From the NCBI RefSeq assembly GCF_947497045.1, contig NZ_CANMEU010000002.1, positions 558,001-622,000 on the forward strand: DNA of 64,000 nt, given 5' to 3'. Each line of letters opens with the position of its first letter. Position 1 is the first letter of the stretch. Source of the stretch: an uncultured Tateyamaria sp. GTDB lineage: Bacteria; Pseudomonadota; Alphaproteobacteria; Rhodobacterales; Rhodobacteraceae. This document shows, one piece after another, positions 1 through 9,755 of this stretch. The notes beneath the pieces are model-generated. The model did no database searches and was not told where the DNA came from. It saw nothing but the letters and a program-made list of their open reading frames with translations. The translations under genes and the position numbers were made by a program.

Positions 1-251
1 TACATCGCGACATGGCGTGCCATGGCGTGCACAAAGCCGTCCGGCTCTGTCGCCTTGGCTGCGATGCGATGTCGGTGCTTGATCCTCATAAGGGTTTTGT
101 TTGGCATCTGGCGCGCATGGGGCAAGACGTGGGGCGGGCCATGCGCTGTTTTCTCGGTAAATGTTGCGCAACAGACTCAGCGAATGGCGCCCCGAAGGCC
201 GCCATCCCTGAGACGCCACTGCGCCAATGCTATGCGAGCATCAGAGCTGCG
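1..251. other. No supportable gene at the left edge
   Basis: This stretch follows the 3' end of pntB. Open frames cross it on both strands, but their codon use and composition (many Cys, Arg and His residues) look like non-coding or antisense sequence, and no family motif was recognised. A 3' fragment of a gene lying outside the window cannot be excluded. Confidence 0.4.
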
Positions 252-1769
252 TCAGTCAATGAGAGGCAGCAGTGTGTCGATGGACGCCTTTGCATCGCCA
301 TAGAACATCCGCGTGTTGTCCTTGAAGAACAGCGGGTTCTCGATGCCCGAGTATCCCGTCCCCTGCCCGCGCTTGGACACAAAGACCTGTTTGGCCTTCC
401 AGCATTCCAGCACCGGCATGCCCGCGATGGGCGAGTTCGGATCGTCTTGGGCCGCCGGGTTCACGATGTCATTGGAGCCGATCACGATGGCCACATCCGT
501 ATCCGGGAAGTCATCGTTGATCTCGTCCATTTCCAGCACGATGTCGTAAGGCACCTTGGCCTCGGCCAAGAGCACATTCATGTGCCCCGGCAGACGCCCC
601 GCCACGGGGTGGATCGCAAAGCGCACGGTCTTGCCCTTGGCGCGCAGCTTGCGCGTCAACTCGGCCACGCCCTGCTGCGCCTGCGCCACGGCCATGCCGT
701 AACCGGGGATGATGACGATACTGTCAGCCTCATTCAGCGCCGTTGCAACCCCATCCGCGTCGATGGCAATCTGTTCACCCTCGACCGCCATCTGCTCGCC
801 CGCGGGGCCGCCAAAACCACCCAGAATAACCGACACAAAGGACCGGTTCATCGCCTTGCACATGATGTAGGACAGGATTGCGCCGCTCGAGCCGACCAGC
901 GCACCCACCACGATCAGCAGGTCATTGCCAAGGCTGAAGCCAATGGCTGCCGCCGCCCACCCCGAATAGGAGTTCAGCATCGACACAACCACAGGCATGT
1001 CCGCCCCGCCGATCCCCATGATCAGGTGATAGCCGATGAACAGCCCCAACAGCGTCAACAAAACCAGCGTGAACGTCCCGCCGGACCCGAGATACATGAA
1101 GGTCAACAAAAGCGACAGACCCGCCGCCCCGGCGTTCAGGTAGTGCCCGCCCGGCAGCTTCTGCGCGCTGGTGTCCACCTGGAACGGCAACAGCGAGGAC
1201 CCGCCCGCCAGTTTGGCATAGGCGATCACCGACCCGGTGAATGTCACCGCGCCAATCCAGATGCCCAGCACCAGTTCGACGCGTAGAATGCCGATCTCGA
1301 CGCCCGACTTCTTGGCAATCAACTGGCCAAAGACGGACAACCCCTCATAGGCTTCCTTGGGCAGCCCGACCACGGTCAGCCCGTCCTCGGCCACCGCGCC
1401 CAGCACCAGCCCCTCGGCCTGATAGATCCCGTCGATATAGTTGATCATCAGATCCGCGTTGAAGCCGACGAACACCGCCGCCAGACCGACAAGCGAGTGC
1501 ATGATGGCCACGAGTTCGGGCATCTGCGTCATCTCGACCTTGGTGGCGAGCTGATAGCCCACCGCCGCGCCGCCCCCGATCAGGACCAGCGATGCGAACC
1601 ACAGACCCGAACCCGGACCGATGAGCGTGGCAAGAACCGCGATGGCCATGCCCGCGATGCCGTACCACACGGCACGCTTTGCGCTTTCCTGGCCCGACAG
1701 ACCGCCAAGTGACAGGATGAACAGAATGGCCGCGACAACATAGGCCGCAATGGTGAATGCGTTTTCCAT
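252..1769 (-). CDS. pntB: NAD(P) transhydrogenase subunit beta
   Basis: This is the beta subunit of the proton-translocating nicotinamide nucleotide transhydrogenase, which uses the proton gradient to reduce NADP+ with NADH at the inner membrane. The ATG at 1769 gives 505 aa, starting [11 protein letters not shown]; longer in-frame starts overlap pntA. The first ~320 residues are a series of hydrophobic segments (domain II). The C-terminal ~170 residues form the NADP(H)-binding domain III, with the [10 protein letters not shown] stretch near residue 351, [16 protein letters not shown], and the family-typical [10 protein letters not shown]. It lies 13 bases after pntA on the same strand, so the two are an operon. 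Nothing is truncated. Confidence 0.97.
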   Translation of the reverse strand: MENAFTIAAYVVAAILFILSLGGLSGQESAKRAVWYGIAGMAIAVLATLIGPGSGLWFASLVLIGGGAAVGYQLATKVEMTQMPELVAIMHSLVGLAAVFVGFNADLMINYIDGIYQAEGLVLGAVAEDGLTVVGLPKEAYEGLSVFGQLIAKKSGVEIGILRVELVLGIWIGAVTFTGSVIAYAKLAGGSSLLPFQVDTSAQKLPGGHYLNAGAAGLSLLLTFMYLGSGGTFTLVLLTLLGLFIGYHLIMGIGGADMPVVVSMLNSYSGWAAAAIGFSLGNDLLIVVGALVGSSGAILSYIMCKAMNRSFVSVILGGFGGPAGEQMAVEGEQIAIDADGVATALNEADSIVIIPGYGMAVAQAQQGVAELTRKLRAKGKTVRFAIHPVAGRLPGHMNVLLAEAKVPYDIVLEMDEINDDFPDTDVAIVIGSNDIVNPAAQDDPNSPIAGMPVLECWKAKQVFVSKRGQGTGYSGIENPLFFKDNTRMFYGDAKASIDTLLPLID

Positions 1770-1782
1770 GAAGTGCGCCCCC

Positions 1783-3363
1783 TCAGGATTTCTGGAACAT
1801 GGCGAGCATGCGCCGGGTGACGAGGAAGCCGCCAAAGATGTTGATGGCGGCCATGAAGATACCGAGCCCCCCAAGCAGCGTGATCAAAGCGCTGGTCGAT
1901 CCGATCTGAATCAGCGCGCCCAGGATAATGATGCTTGAGATCGCGTTGGTCACCGCCATCAGCGGCGTATGCAGCGAATGCGCCACGTTCCAGATCACCT
2001 GGAAACCGATGAACACCGACAAAACGAACACGATAAAGTGCTGCATGAAGCTGGCCGGCATGCCGGGGATCATCCCGATGCCAAGGACGACAGCCGCGCC
2101 TACGGCCAGCAGAATGACCTGGTTCTTGGTCTGGGCCTGAAAGGCAGCCGTCTCGGCGGCACGTTTTTCCTCGGGCGTCAGGTCCTTGGGCGCTTCCTTT
2201 TTCGGAGCAGCAGCGATGGCGGCCACCTTGGGGGGCGGCGGCGGGAATGTGACCTCGCTTGCATGGGCGATGGTTGCCCCCCGGATCACGTCATCTTCCA
2301 TGTTGTGATTGATAACGCCGTCTTTTTCGGGCGTCAGGTCCGTCATCAGGTGGCGGATGTTGGTCGCATAAAGCGACGAGGACTGGGTCGCCATCCGGCT
2401 CGGGAAGTCGGTGTAGCCGATGATGGTGACGCCATTGTCGGTCACGATCTTTTCGTCCATGACCGTCAGCTTGCAGTTACCACCCTTTTCGGCGGCAAGG
2501 TCGACGATGACCGACCCGGGCTTCATGGCCGCGACCATGTCCTCGGTCCACAACTCGGGGGCTTCGCGGTTGGGGATCAGGGCGGTGGTGATCACGATAT
2601 CGACCTCGGGGGCCAATTCGCGGAACTTGGCCAGTTGGGCCTCGCGGAACTCGGGGGACGAGACGGAGGCGTATCCGCCCGTGGCGGCCCCGTCAGTCTG
2701 TTCTTCCTCAAAATCGAGGTAGACGAACTCGGCCCCCATCGATTCGACCTGTTCGGCCACTTCGGGACGCACATCGAACGCATATGTGATCGCGCCAAGC
2801 GATGTGGACGTGCCGATGGCGGCCAGTCCGGCCACACCCGCACCGACAACCAGCACCTTGGCCGGGGGCACCTTGCCCGCAGCAGTGATTTGCCCGGTAA
2901 AGAAGCGGCCGAAGTTGTTGCCCGCCTCGATTACCGCACGGTAGCCCGCGATATTGGCCATGGACGACAGCGCATCCATTTTCTGAGCGCGGCTGATGCG
3001 GGGGATCATCTCCATCGCCACCACGGTCGCGCCTTTCTTGGCGGCGCTTGCCATCTTGGCTTCGTCTGCCACGGGGCTGAAGAACGAAATCAGGGTCTGC
3101 CCTTCGCGCAGCCGTTTCATTTCGGTCGCATCGGGGGCGCGCACCTTGGCCAACACATCCGCAGCCTTCCACAGGGCGGCAGCGGTCTTGACCACCTCGA
3201 CGCCCGCAGCCTTGTAATCGGCATCCAGAAATCCTGCCTCCTCGCCCGCGCCCGTCTCGACCACACAGGTGTGGCCCAGCTTTTGCAGTGCGGCGGCGCT
3301 ATCAGGGGTCATCGCGACCCGACGCTCTCCGGCATAGGTTTCTTTTGGTGTTCCAATCTTCAT
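1783..3363 (-). CDS. pntA: NAD(P) transhydrogenase subunit alpha
   Basis: Alpha subunit of the membrane transhydrogenase. Residues 1-370 form the soluble NAD(H)-binding domain I, with a Rossmann glycine motif VVGAGVAG near residue 174. A Pro/Ala-rich linker follows, then three to four membrane helices from about residue 412, so the membrane part is fused as in E. coli PntA (510 aa) rather than split into a separate gene. The start at 3363 (MKIGTPKE) is preferred because GGGGGA lies nine bases upstream. An in-frame ATG at 3372 would sit directly on that site. It is first in the pntA-pntB operon; a short intergenic region upstream should hold the promoter, but no boxes were assigned. Confidence 0.97.
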   Translation of the reverse strand: MKIGTPKETYAGERRVAMTPDSAAALQKLGHTCVVETGAGEEAGFLDADYKAAGVEVVKTAAALWKAADVLAKVRAPDATEMKRLREGQTLISFFSPVADEAKMASAAKKGATVVAMEMIPRISRAQKMDALSSMANIAGYRAVIEAGNNFGRFFTGQITAAGKVPPAKVLVVGAGVAGLAAIGTSTSLGAITYAFDVRPEVAEQVESMGAEFVYLDFEEEQTDGAATGGYASVSSPEFREAQLAKFRELAPEVDIVITTALIPNREAPELWTEDMVAAMKPGSVIVDLAAEKGGNCKLTVMDEKIVTDNGVTIIGYTDFPSRMATQSSSLYATNIRHLMTDLTPEKDGVINHNMEDDVIRGATIAHASEVTFPPPPPKVAAIAAAPKKEAPKDLTPEEKRAAETAAFQAQTKNQVILLAVGAAVVLGIGMIPGMPASFMQHFIVFVLSVFIGFQVIWNVAHSLHTPLMAVTNAISSIIILGALIQIGSTSALITLLGGLGIFMAAINIFGGFLVTRRMLAMFQKS

Positions 3364-3509
3364 GGCGCGCATTCCCCCATGTTTAATGCAAATATGTCTT
3401 GGTCTGGCCGTCAGGCGATATGGTGCAGCAGATAGGGGTGTCCACTATCGATCCCCGCAACGAGATACAAGCGCGGCCCCAACGTCATCCACGAAAGAAT
3501 CGAAAAGAT

Positions 3510-3962
3510 TTAAACCCATCTGCGCACTTTCTGTTCGTAGCACGCAAATTCGGCGCGGAAGACACGGCGCATCCGGCTTTCTTCGGAGATAATGAAATGC
3601 CGCTCGATCCACCATATGAAGATCGGAACCAGGACCAGCGATGGCACTGCGTCAAAGCGCAGGATCAGGCCTGTCAGGATCAAGGCATCCCCCAGGTAGA
3701 TCGGATTGCGGCTGCGCCCGAACACTCCGTTGCTGATCAGCGTCGCCGGGGTTTGATGGGGAATAATGGTTGTGCGGGCGCGGGCAAAGGCCACCGCCGC
3801 CAGTGCAATCAGCACGACACCGGCCCCGATCAGCAACCCAGACAACAACTCGGTCACAGGGTGCGCCATGCTGAGGCCCATGGGCGCGTATTCGGACTGC
3901 GCCCAGGCCGCCGCAATCGCAAGGATCAGCCAGACTGGAGGTATGTCGATCATTTTGAACAT
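3510..3962 (-). CDS. Isoprenylcysteine/phospholipid methyltransferase-like membrane protein
   Basis: A 150-aa protein with about four hydrophobic segments. The signature near residue 83 (RSRNPIYLG) and the C-terminal stretch with paired acidic residues (EESRMRRVF) and a terminal Tyr/Arg-rich tail match the SAM-dependent ICMT/PEMT-type small membrane methyltransferases. The true substrate is unknown; bacterial members act on lipids or quinone-like compounds, or are uncharacterised. The start at 3962 has AAGAGG about eight bases upstream. It is divergent from the SDR gene at 4058, separated by 95 bases, and is followed by pntA in the same direction after 146 bases. Confidence 0.8.
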   Translation of the reverse strand: MFKMIDIPPVWLILAIAAAWAQSEYAPMGLSMAHPVTELLSGLLIGAGVVLIALAAVAFARARTTIIPHQTPATLISNGVFGRSRNPIYLGDALILTGLILRFDAVPSLVLVPIFIWWIERHFIISEESRMRRVFRAEFACYEQKVRRWV

Positions 3963-4057
3963 CCGCCCGCCTCTTTCTCAGGACCTTCCCGATCAAGGTT
4001 GATCCAATCGCCGCGTCCACGCAAGCTGGGTACAACGAATTGTGAAAGGACCACCGG

Positions 4058-4819
4058 ATGGACGACATGTTGAACGGCAAGCACGCATTGGTCACCGGCG
4101 GAGGGACTGGTATTGGGCTGGCCATTGCCTGCGCCCTTGCAGCCAAGGGGGCACAGGTCACGATCACAGGACGGCGCCAATCCGTGCTGGACGGGGTCGC
4201 TGGCGACGGGCTGTTCGGCGCGGCGATGGATGTACGCGACGAGGGGGCAGTTCGCGATGTGATCGCAGCGTCCGTGAAGGCACGCGGCCCCATTCAGATC
4301 TGTGTGCCGAATGCGGGCATCGCCGAGGGGCGCAGCCTGCACAAGACCGATATGGCATTCTGGCGCAACATGATGGCAACCAACCTTGATGGCGCTTTTC
4401 TGACGATCCGCGAATGCCTGACATCCATGCGCGAGACCGATTGGGGCCGGGTGATAGCCGTCTCGTCCATTGCGGGCCTGCGCGGCCTGCCCGGCGCGCC
4501 CGCCTATGCAGCCTCAAAACACGGTCTGATCGGGATGATCCGCAGCTTGAGCGAGGATTATCTGGGGTCGCCCTATACGTTCAACGCACTTTGTCCGGGC
4601 TATGTGGACACGCCTATCGTGGATCGCAATCAAGAGGCCATTGCCGCGCGCACCGGCATGAGTACCGAGGATGCGCGTGATGTCATGGTCAAGGCCAATC
4701 GGCACAAGCGCCTGCTTGAGGTCGAGGAGGTGGCGGCCGCCGCGCTTTGGCTGGTCGGACCGGGATCGCAAAGCATCAACGGGCAGAGCATCCAGATTTC
4801 GGGGGGTCAAACGGTGTAG
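4058..4819 (+). CDS. SDR family oxidoreductase
   Basis: A classical short-chain dehydrogenase of 253 aa. It has the TGGGTGIG cofactor-binding motif at residues 13-20, an NAG motif (PNAG) near residue 85, a catalytic Ser in VSSIAG, and YAASK around residue 150. The C-terminal ISGGQTV ending is typical. An Arg in the second strand (TGRR) fits NADP(H) preference, which is inference. Relatives include 3-hydroxybutyrate and 3-hydroxyacyl-CoA dehydrogenases, but the substrate cannot be told from sequence. It is not in an operon: the next gene is on the other strand and REP-like hairpins begin right at its stop codon. Confidence 0.9.
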   Translation: MDDMLNGKHALVTGGGTGIGLAIACALAAKGAQVTITGRRQSVLDGVAGDGLFGAAMDVRDEGAVRDVIAASVKARGPIQICVPNAGIAEGRSLHKTDMAFWRNMMATNLDGAFLTIRECLTSMRETDWGRVIAVSSIAGLRGLPGAPAYAASKHGLIGMIRSLSEDYLGSPYTFNALCPGYVDTPIVDRNQEAIAARTGMSTEDARDVMVKANRHKRLLEVEEVAAAALWLVGPGSQSINGQSIQISGGQTV

Positions 4820-4841
4820 GGGGGCGGAGGACACCTCCGCC
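4818..4841. repeat. REP-like hairpin 1 next to RAYT gene
   Basis: The head GTAG overlaps the SDR stop codon. It is followed by a perfect 8-bp stem GGCGGAGG / CCTCCGCC (4823-4830 and 4834-4841) with a 3-base loop. The GTA(A/G)G head plus GC-rich stem is the layout of REP sequences served by RAYT transposases, and a RAYT-type gene begins its 3' end here. Confidence 0.6.
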
Positions 4842-5405
4842 TTACGAGGCGAGCGGCGGTTTGCTGTAAGGCGCACGTGTCGTGCGCCCGATGGGGGCAT
4901 ATCCAGCCCCGACGGTTTCGAAGGGCGCAACCGTGCCTTGCGCCAGCGCGCGATGGATCGACGAATAGGGCCAGTGCTCGGGCCTGTTCACCAGTCCTGC
5001 CTGTACGGGAGCGGTAAAGATCATATGGCGGTGCAGCGCCAGATCCTCGCCGTCCCGAATGCGGTGTTCCCAAAACCGGCGCTGCCACAGCCCCTTCTCG
5101 CCCGGGCGCAAGCGCTGGTCCGACACATCCTCGGGTGCGGGCACAGCGCGGGAAAACAGGCTTTTGATCATCCGCCAGCGGCGCGAAAAATCGGCATCAC
5201 CCGGGGGCAAGGTCCACAAACAGTAGATCACATCCGGCAACACGACGATCTCGTCTATCTGAAACGGTTGGGCAAGATGCGCTTTACGCATCACCCCGCG
5301 CAGCACATCCACGTGGCGCACAAACAGATCATCCCCCCGGCGGGCCGCCCGTACCGTAAAGAAATAGGTATGATCAGGCAGCTTTGAACGGATGTAGCGA
5401 GGCAT
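4842..5405 (-). CDS. RAYT-like (REP-associated tyrosine) transposase, HUH motif lost
   Basis: A 187-aa protein of the IS200-like Y1 transposase superfamily, RAYT subgroup. The N-terminus (PDHTYFFTVRAARR), the LPD...LWTLPPGDADF region near residues 56-72 and the WQRRFWEHRIRD segment follow the family closely. In the relatives I recall, the HUH metal site reads D-H-(hydrophobic)-H-C-(hydrophobic)-WTLP. Here the same place is D-V-I-Y-C-L-WTLP, so both histidines are gone. The later HFNPVKHGLV-like stretch has also drifted, to IFTAPVQAGLV. It is therefore probably inactive as a nuclease. REP-like hairpins lie at and just beyond its 3' end, one of them inside the last codons. Confidence 0.85.
   Translation of the reverse strand: MPRYIRSKLPDHTYFFTVRAARRGDDLFVRHVDVLRGVMRKAHLAQPFQIDEIVVLPDVIYCLWTLPPGDADFSRRWRMIKSLFSRAVPAPEDVSDQRLRPGEKGLWQRRFWEHRIRDGEDLALHRHMIFTAPVQAGLVNRPEHWPYSSIHRALAQGTVAPFETVGAGYAPIGRTTRAPYSKPPLAS
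4866..4888. repeat. REP-like hairpin 2 inside the RAYT 3' end
   Basis: The head GTAAG is followed by a perfect 8-bp stem GGCGCACG / CGTGCGCC (4870-4877 and 4881-4888) with a TGT loop. It has the same orientation and layout as the hairpin at 4818-4841, 48 bases away. It encodes part of the C-terminal residues of the RAYT protein, suggesting that the reading frame now ends inside the repeat. Confidence 0.6.
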
Positions 5406-5450
5406 GCTGCCACGCTAGACCTACTTTGGTTAAGGCAGGCTTAACGCCCC

Positions 5451-6230
5451 TCAGGCGCTGCGCAGCGCAGGGCGCGCGCGGCCCCCGTCGGCCCAGTCAC
5501 GGCAGGCCGCACCAAACGCCTCGAACAGGGGGCGCGACACCGGATCGGCCTGCGCATTCCATTCCGGATGCCACTGCACCGACAGGCTGAACCCCGGCGC
5601 GCCTTCGATATAAATTGCTTCGGGTGTGCCATCGGGCGCATGCCCGTCCACGACCACACGCGGCCCCGCCTTTTTAATCCCTTGCCCGTGCAGCGTGTTG
5701 GTGGGCACGGATTGCGCGCCCATCAGCTGGTGGAACACACCGCCCTCGGTAAAGGTCACGTCGTGACGCAGGGCAAACTTTTCCTCCAGCGTGCCATCCG
5801 GGGGCATGCGGTGGTTGGTGCGCCCCGGCAGGTCCCGGATTTCGGGATAGAGGGAGCCACCCATGGCCACATTGACCTCCTGAAAGCCGCGACAGATCCC
5901 AAGCAAGGGCTGGCCACGCTCCACCAGGGCGCGAATCAATGGCAAGGTCACACCGTCCCGCTTACGATCAAACGCGCCGTGGGCCTCGGTCGGTTCTTCG
6001 CCGTATTCTTCGGGGTGGACGTTGGCGCGCCCGCCGGTGAACACAAAGCCCGCGCAATGGGCCAGCAGGTCTTCGATACGGACCTTGTCCGGCTCGGCGG
6101 GCACCAGCAATGGCAGTCCCTCAGCCACATCCGCCACAGCAGATATATTGATCAGGCCTGCCGCCTGCACCTCGTATTCATCGTTGATCAGGTGGTGGTT
6201 GGAAATGATACCGATGATGGGACGGGCCAT
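5451..6230 (-). CDS. Gamma-glutamyl-GABA hydrolase-like peptidase C26 (class I glutamine amidotransferase fold)
   Basis: A 259-aa protein of the PuuD-like peptidase C26 family, which cleaves gamma-glutamyl amides such as gamma-glutamyl-GABA in polyamine breakdown. The nucleophile Cys lies in GICRGFQ near residue 112, the catalytic His in VQWHPEW near residue 220, and a TGGRANVHPEEYGE segment matches the substrate-side loop of the family. The ATG at 6230 (MARPIIGII) is chosen over an upstream in-frame ATG at 6251. No polyamine genes are adjacent, so the substrate is inferred from family only. The gene stands alone between the RAYT gene and the GlcG-type gene, all on the minus strand. Confidence 0.88.
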   Translation of the reverse strand: MARPIIGIISNHHLINDEYEVQAAGLINISAVADVAEGLPLLVPAEPDKVRIEDLLAHCAGFVFTGGRANVHPEEYGEEPTEAHGAFDRKRDGVTLPLIRALVERGQPLLGICRGFQEVNVAMGGSLYPEIRDLPGRTNHRMPPDGTLEEKFALRHDVTFTEGGVFHQLMGAQSVPTNTLHGQGIKKAGPRVVVDGHAPDGTPEAIYIEGAPGFSLSVQWHPEWNAQADPVSRPLFEAFGAACRDWADGGRARPALRSA

Positions 6231-6341
6231 GGAATCCTCAGTCAACTGCAAGCGTTGCGGCCGTTATAGGACGCAGGCCACAAAACGCATAGAGGGGCCC
6301 GCGCGCAGATGACTGTGCGCAGACCCGCAGAGCGATATGGC

Positions 6342-6767
6342 CTAAATCTCAGCCGAAAGGGACGCCGCCTCGATCCCCGCCACGGCAGCTATGGCATCAT
6401 TGTCGGAGGTATCGCCCGTCACGCCGACCGCGCCGATCACGGCTCCCTTCCTGTCGCGCATCAACACGCCCCCCGGCACAGGCACGACCTGCCCCCCAAA
6501 AAGCCCGTTCACCGCATCCATGAAATAGGCCTGCTGTTCGGCTCGCGCCATCTGCGCCGTGCCTGCCATGCCCAGCATTACCGCGCCATAGGCCTTGCCG
6601 TGGGCAATCGCAAAGCGCCCCGGCGCGGCCCCGTCTTCACGCTCGAACGCCTGCACATGGCCGCCCGCATCCAGCACCACAACCGACAGCGGTTTCAGCT
6701 CCATCTCGCGGCCCTTCTCAAGCGCCTTGCGAATGATCGTACGCGCCTTGCGCAGTGAAATTGTCAT
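6342..6767 (-). CDS. GlcG/HbpS family protein
   Basis: A 141-aa protein of the heme-degrading/heme-binding HbpS and GlcG family, a profilin-like fold often encoded beside glycolate or glyoxylate enzymes. Typical features are the VVVLDAGGHVQAF strand near residue 30, a Gly/Ala-rich helix around AIAHGKAYGAVMLG, and the GGVLMRD...GAVGVTGD stretch. The start at 6767 has GAGGAGAG seven to eight bases upstream. It lies 103 bases after malate synthase G on the same strand. In E. coli glcG and glcB are in the same glycolate operon, so a shared role in C2 metabolism is plausible, but the molecular function is not known. Confidence 0.85.
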   Translation of the reverse strand: MTISLRKARTIIRKALEKGREMELKPLSVVVLDAGGHVQAFEREDGAAPGRFAIAHGKAYGAVMLGMAGTAQMARAEQQAYFMDAVNGLFGGQVVPVPGGVLMRDRKGAVIGAVGVTGDTSDNDAIAAVAGIEAASLSAEI

Positions 6768-6870
6768 CTCGTCTCTCCTCATGCGGGGCCGTCTGCCCCT
6801 TCTTCGTTCCAAAAAGTCGTGCGCAGCGCAAAGGGCCGTTTCCTCGCGCCTGTCGCCCTACACGTGCGGC

Positions 6871-9024
6871 TCAGCCCGCTTTGTATTCCAGCCGACGGGC
6901 GTGCAAGACGGGCTCGGTATAGCCCGAGGGCTGCACCCGCCCCTTCAAGACCAGATCGCAAGCGGCCTGAAACGCAACCCCGTCATAACCCGGAGCCATG
7001 GCCGTATAGGTCGGATCGCCCTCATTCTGGCGATCCACCACAGCCGCCATTTTCTTGAGCGCGGCCAGGACCTGATCCTCGCTCACCACACCGTGGTGCA
7101 GCCAGTTCGCCATGCCTTGCGCCGAAATGCGGCAGGTCGCGCGGTCTTCCATCAGGCCGACATCATTGATGTCCGGCACTTTGGAACAGCCCACCCCCTG
7201 ATCAATCCAACGCACCACATAGCCAAGGATGCCTTGGGCGTTGTTCTCCATCTCGCGCGCGATTTCATCGTCCGAGAAGTTACGGCCCACAGCCACCGGA
7301 ATGGTCAGCAAATCCGCCAGCGTGCCACGGGCACCACCCGCTTCGATCTCGTCCTGACGGGCCAGCACATCCACGCTGTGATAGTGGGTCGCATGCAGGG
7401 TGGCTGCGGTTGGCGAGGGCACCCACGCACAGGTCGCGCCCGCTTGGGGGTGGCCCACCTTGGCCTCCAGCATCTCGGCCATAAGGTCAGGCATGGCCCA
7501 CATGCCCTTGCCGATCTGCGCACGCCCCTTCAGACCGCAGGCGAGGCCAATGTCCACATTGCGATCCTCATAGGACGAAATCCACGCAGCCCCCTTCATC
7601 TCGCCCTTGGGGATCATGGGTCCTGCTTCCATCGAGGTGTGGATTTCATCGCCCGTACGATCAAGGAAGCCCGTGTTGATGAAGGCCACGCGCGATTTGG
7701 CGGCGCGGATACATTCCTTGAGGTTGGCAGAGGTGCGCCGCTCCTCGTCCATAATGCCCAGCTTGACCGTGTTGGCGGGCAGGCCCAGCACCTTTTCCAC
7801 GCGGGTGAAAATTTCGTCCGCAAAGGCGACTTCGGCAGGCCCGTGCATCTTGGGTTTCACCACGTAGACCGATCCGGCAACCGAGTTGCGTGGCCCGTCG
7901 GTCTTGGCCAGATCGTGCATCGCAATCAGGGTGGTGATCATCGCATCCATCAGCCCCTCGCCGACCTCGTTGCCGTCGCGGTCATGGATCGCAGGGTTGG
8001 TCATCAGGTGGCCGACATTGCGGATCAACATCAGGCTGCGGCACTTGATCGGCAGATCGCTGCCATCGGGGGCGGTGTAGGTGAAATCCCCGTACATCCG
8101 CCGTGTGACGGACGCGCCGCCCTTTTCAAAGGTCTCGGACAGATCGCCCTTCATCAGGCCCAACCAATTGGAATAGGCGAGCACTTTGTCCTCGGCATCC
8201 ACAGCCGCCACACTGTCTTCGCAATCCATGATGGTGGACAAAGCAGCCTCAAGATTGACGGTCGCGATACCTGCGGCATCCGTGGCCCCGATCTCGTGGT
8301 TCGGATTGACGAGAATCTCGATGCCAAGGCCATTGTTCCTGAACAGGAAATGCGTCCATTCATCGCCACCCGCATGGCCTGCATATTGGGCGGGATCAGC
8401 CAGCGTGACTGTCTGCCCACCAGCCTTGATCACCAACGCGTGCCCGTCGACGCCAAGATGATCGACTTCCGCCCACTTGGCCCCGTTCAGCGGAACCGCG
8501 CTGTCCAAAAAGCCCTTGGCCCACGCAACGACGCGGGCGCCGCGGTCCTTGTCATAGCCCTTGCCGCTTGGCAGATCGCCCAGCGCATCCGTGCCATAAA
8601 GCGCGTCATAAAGACTACCCCAGCGCGCATTGGCCGCATTCAGCGCAAAACGCGCATTGGTGATCGGCACGACAAGCTGTGCACCGGGTGTGTGGGCAAT
8701 TTCAGGGTCGACATTCTGCGTCTCGATTTCGAAATCGGGGCCTTCGGGTACCAAATACCCGATCTCGCGCAGGAACGCCTCGTAGGCGGTGGCGTCATGG
8801 GGGCCGCTGCGGTGGGCGACGTGCCAGGCATCAATCTTGGCCTGCATCGTTTCCCGCGTTTCCAGCAAGGCACGGTTCTTGGGGGCAAGATCGTGGACAA
8901 TGGCCGAAAACCCGGCCCAGAAGTCTGCCGACCCGACACCTGTGCCCGGCAATGCCTGACTTTCAACAAATTGGGCCAATACCTCGGCAACGGTCAAATC
9001 GGCGCGTTCTACGTATGTTGTCAT
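6871..9024 (-). CDS. glcB: Malate synthase G
   Basis: Malate synthase G condenses glyoxylate with acetyl-CoA to malate in the cytoplasm, the second glyoxylate-shunt step and the entry point for glycolate-derived carbon. The 717-aa length fits the ~720-aa G isoform. Visible hallmarks are the N-terminal LPGTGV region, [18 protein letters not shown], the active-site Arg in IRNVGHL near residue 334, the KPKMHGP...MDEERRTS block, and the catalytic Asp in LMEDRAT near residue 626. No isocitrate lyase gene is in the window. The upstream region contains an inverted repeat that could bind a regulator. The GlcG-type gene follows on the same strand. Confidence 0.97.
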   Translation of the reverse strand: MTTYVERADLTVAEVLAQFVESQALPGTGVGSADFWAGFSAIVHDLAPKNRALLETRETMQAKIDAWHVAHRSGPHDATAYEAFLREIGYLVPEGPDFEIETQNVDPEIAHTPGAQLVVPITNARFALNAANARWGSLYDALYGTDALGDLPSGKGYDKDRGARVVAWAKGFLDSAVPLNGAKWAEVDHLGVDGHALVIKAGGQTVTLADPAQYAGHAGGDEWTHFLFRNNGLGIEILVNPNHEIGATDAAGIATVNLEAALSTIMDCEDSVAAVDAEDKVLAYSNWLGLMKGDLSETFEKGGASVTRRMYGDFTYTAPDGSDLPIKCRSLMLIRNVGHLMTNPAIHDRDGNEVGEGLMDAMITTLIAMHDLAKTDGPRNSVAGSVYVVKPKMHGPAEVAFADEIFTRVEKVLGLPANTVKLGIMDEERRTSANLKECIRAAKSRVAFINTGFLDRTGDEIHTSMEAGPMIPKGEMKGAAWISSYEDRNVDIGLACGLKGRAQIGKGMWAMPDLMAEMLEAKVGHPQAGATCAWVPSPTAATLHATHYHSVDVLARQDEIEAGGARGTLADLLTIPVAVGRNFSDDEIAREMENNAQGILGYVVRWIDQGVGCSKVPDINDVGLMEDRATCRISAQGMANWLHHGVVSEDQVLAALKKMAAVVDRQNEGDPTYTAMAPGYDGVAFQAACDLVLKGRVQPSGYTEPVLHARRLEYKAG

Positions 9025-9096
9025 GGTCGGATCTCCTGACTTCGGATTCTGGCGTTGCCCGAGACTTAGAGAAAAAGTTTCCTATCGTAAACAACA

Positions 9097-9117
9097 TTGG
9101 TCATATAATTTTACCAA
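9097..9117. promoter_or_regulatory. Inverted repeat in the malate synthase promoter region
   Basis: TTGGT (9097-9101) and ACCAA (9113-9117) are inverted around an 11-base A/T-only core, about 75 bases upstream of the glcB start. The spacing and AT-rich centre are compatible with a dimeric repressor site. No regulator gene is nearby and promoter boxes are not clear, so this is suggestive only. Confidence 0.3.
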
Positions 9118-9149
9118 AACCTCCACACACCAGCACAATAGGCAGTTTT

Positions 9150-9296
9150 TCACGTCCTGGAGGCCCGGCGACACCGCTCCGAACAGTATTTGACCTCGTC
9201 CCAGACCTTTGCCCACTTCTTGCGCCATGTGAACGGACGCGCGCAGATCAGGCACATCTTTTGCGGCAACTCCGATGTCTTCCGCATCCTGGCCAT
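9150..9296 (-). CDS. DUF2256 domain mini-protein
   Basis: A 48-aa protein whose whole length matches the DUF2256 family. It contains a CLIC pair near residues 15-18, the conserved RPFTWRKKWAKVWDEV core and a second YCSERCRR pair. The four cysteines suggest a small metal-binding knuckle, probably zinc, which is inference. In other bacteria this family is often found near photolyase-like genes; none is present here. The ATG at 9296 is chosen because the conserved region starts soon after it; the frame stays open upstream, but that part lacks similarity. It sits upstream of glcB in the same direction. Confidence 0.8.
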   Translation of the reverse strand: MARMRKTSELPQKMCLICARPFTWRKKWAKVWDEVKYCSERCRRASRT

Positions 9297-9432
9297 ACTC
9301 AAAGGACCCCTCTGATTGCACCGCGTCGGTCCGTGCCCAACCCGCTTGATCACATCAAAACTCCGGCGTCGCCAAAACAGGCAACACCGGATCAATCACT
9401 TCTACGCCAAACTGGTGTTGCCATCACAGTTT

Positions 9433-9705
9433 TCAACCATCAGGCCCGCAGCATCTACGCCGCCCATAACGGTCGCAAGCACCAAGGCGCGTCCACAGCT
9501 TGACTGCGTGCGACGTCATCTGCCCGCCCCCCACGAATGCCGAAACGTCAATCAGAACAAATGCCATTGCAATCACCGCACAGCCAATGCCCCGCAAAGA
9601 CAGGCGGGCGTTCGCTGCCCGCTTTTCAAGCCCTGTGCCAGACGCTGACAAGGTGGATCCATCCGGCAACTGCAGCGGCGGGTGACCTTGAAGCCCCGGC
9701 ATCAT
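9433..9705 (-). CDS. Possible small membrane protein, uncertain
   Basis: A frame of 90 codons in the 459-base space between the DUF2256 gene and pepN. Residues 40-60 form one hydrophobic segment (RGIGCAVIAMAFVLIDVSAF), and the first two thirds have GC-rich third positions like a gene. The last ~20 residues look non-coding, whereas a -1 shifted frame over the same bases reads on in a more protein-like way (ALVLATVMGGVDAAGLMVEN) to a stop near 9400. This could be a frameshifted gene or chance. No family was recognised. The remainder of the gap shows nothing else. Confidence 0.25.
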   Translation of the reverse strand: MMPGLQGHPPLQLPDGSTLSASGTGLEKRAANARLSLRGIGCAVIAMAFVLIDVSAFVGGGQMTSHAVKLWTRLGACDRYGRRRCCGPDG

Positions 9706-9755
9706 GGGCCTAACCTCTTGTCATCCGGTTTGGTTCCATGAAAAGGCGATACATG

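Noticed and set aside
1969-3435. Long plus-strand open frame (488 codons) opposite pntA
   Set aside because: It is the mirror of pntA codons in a high-GC genome. Composition is His/Gly/Arg-rich with no family motif, and pntA is certain.
6595-9039. 814-codon plus-strand open frame opposite malate synthase G
   Set aside because: An antisense shadow of glcB; it has no start signal and its amino acid make-up is typical of antisense reading.
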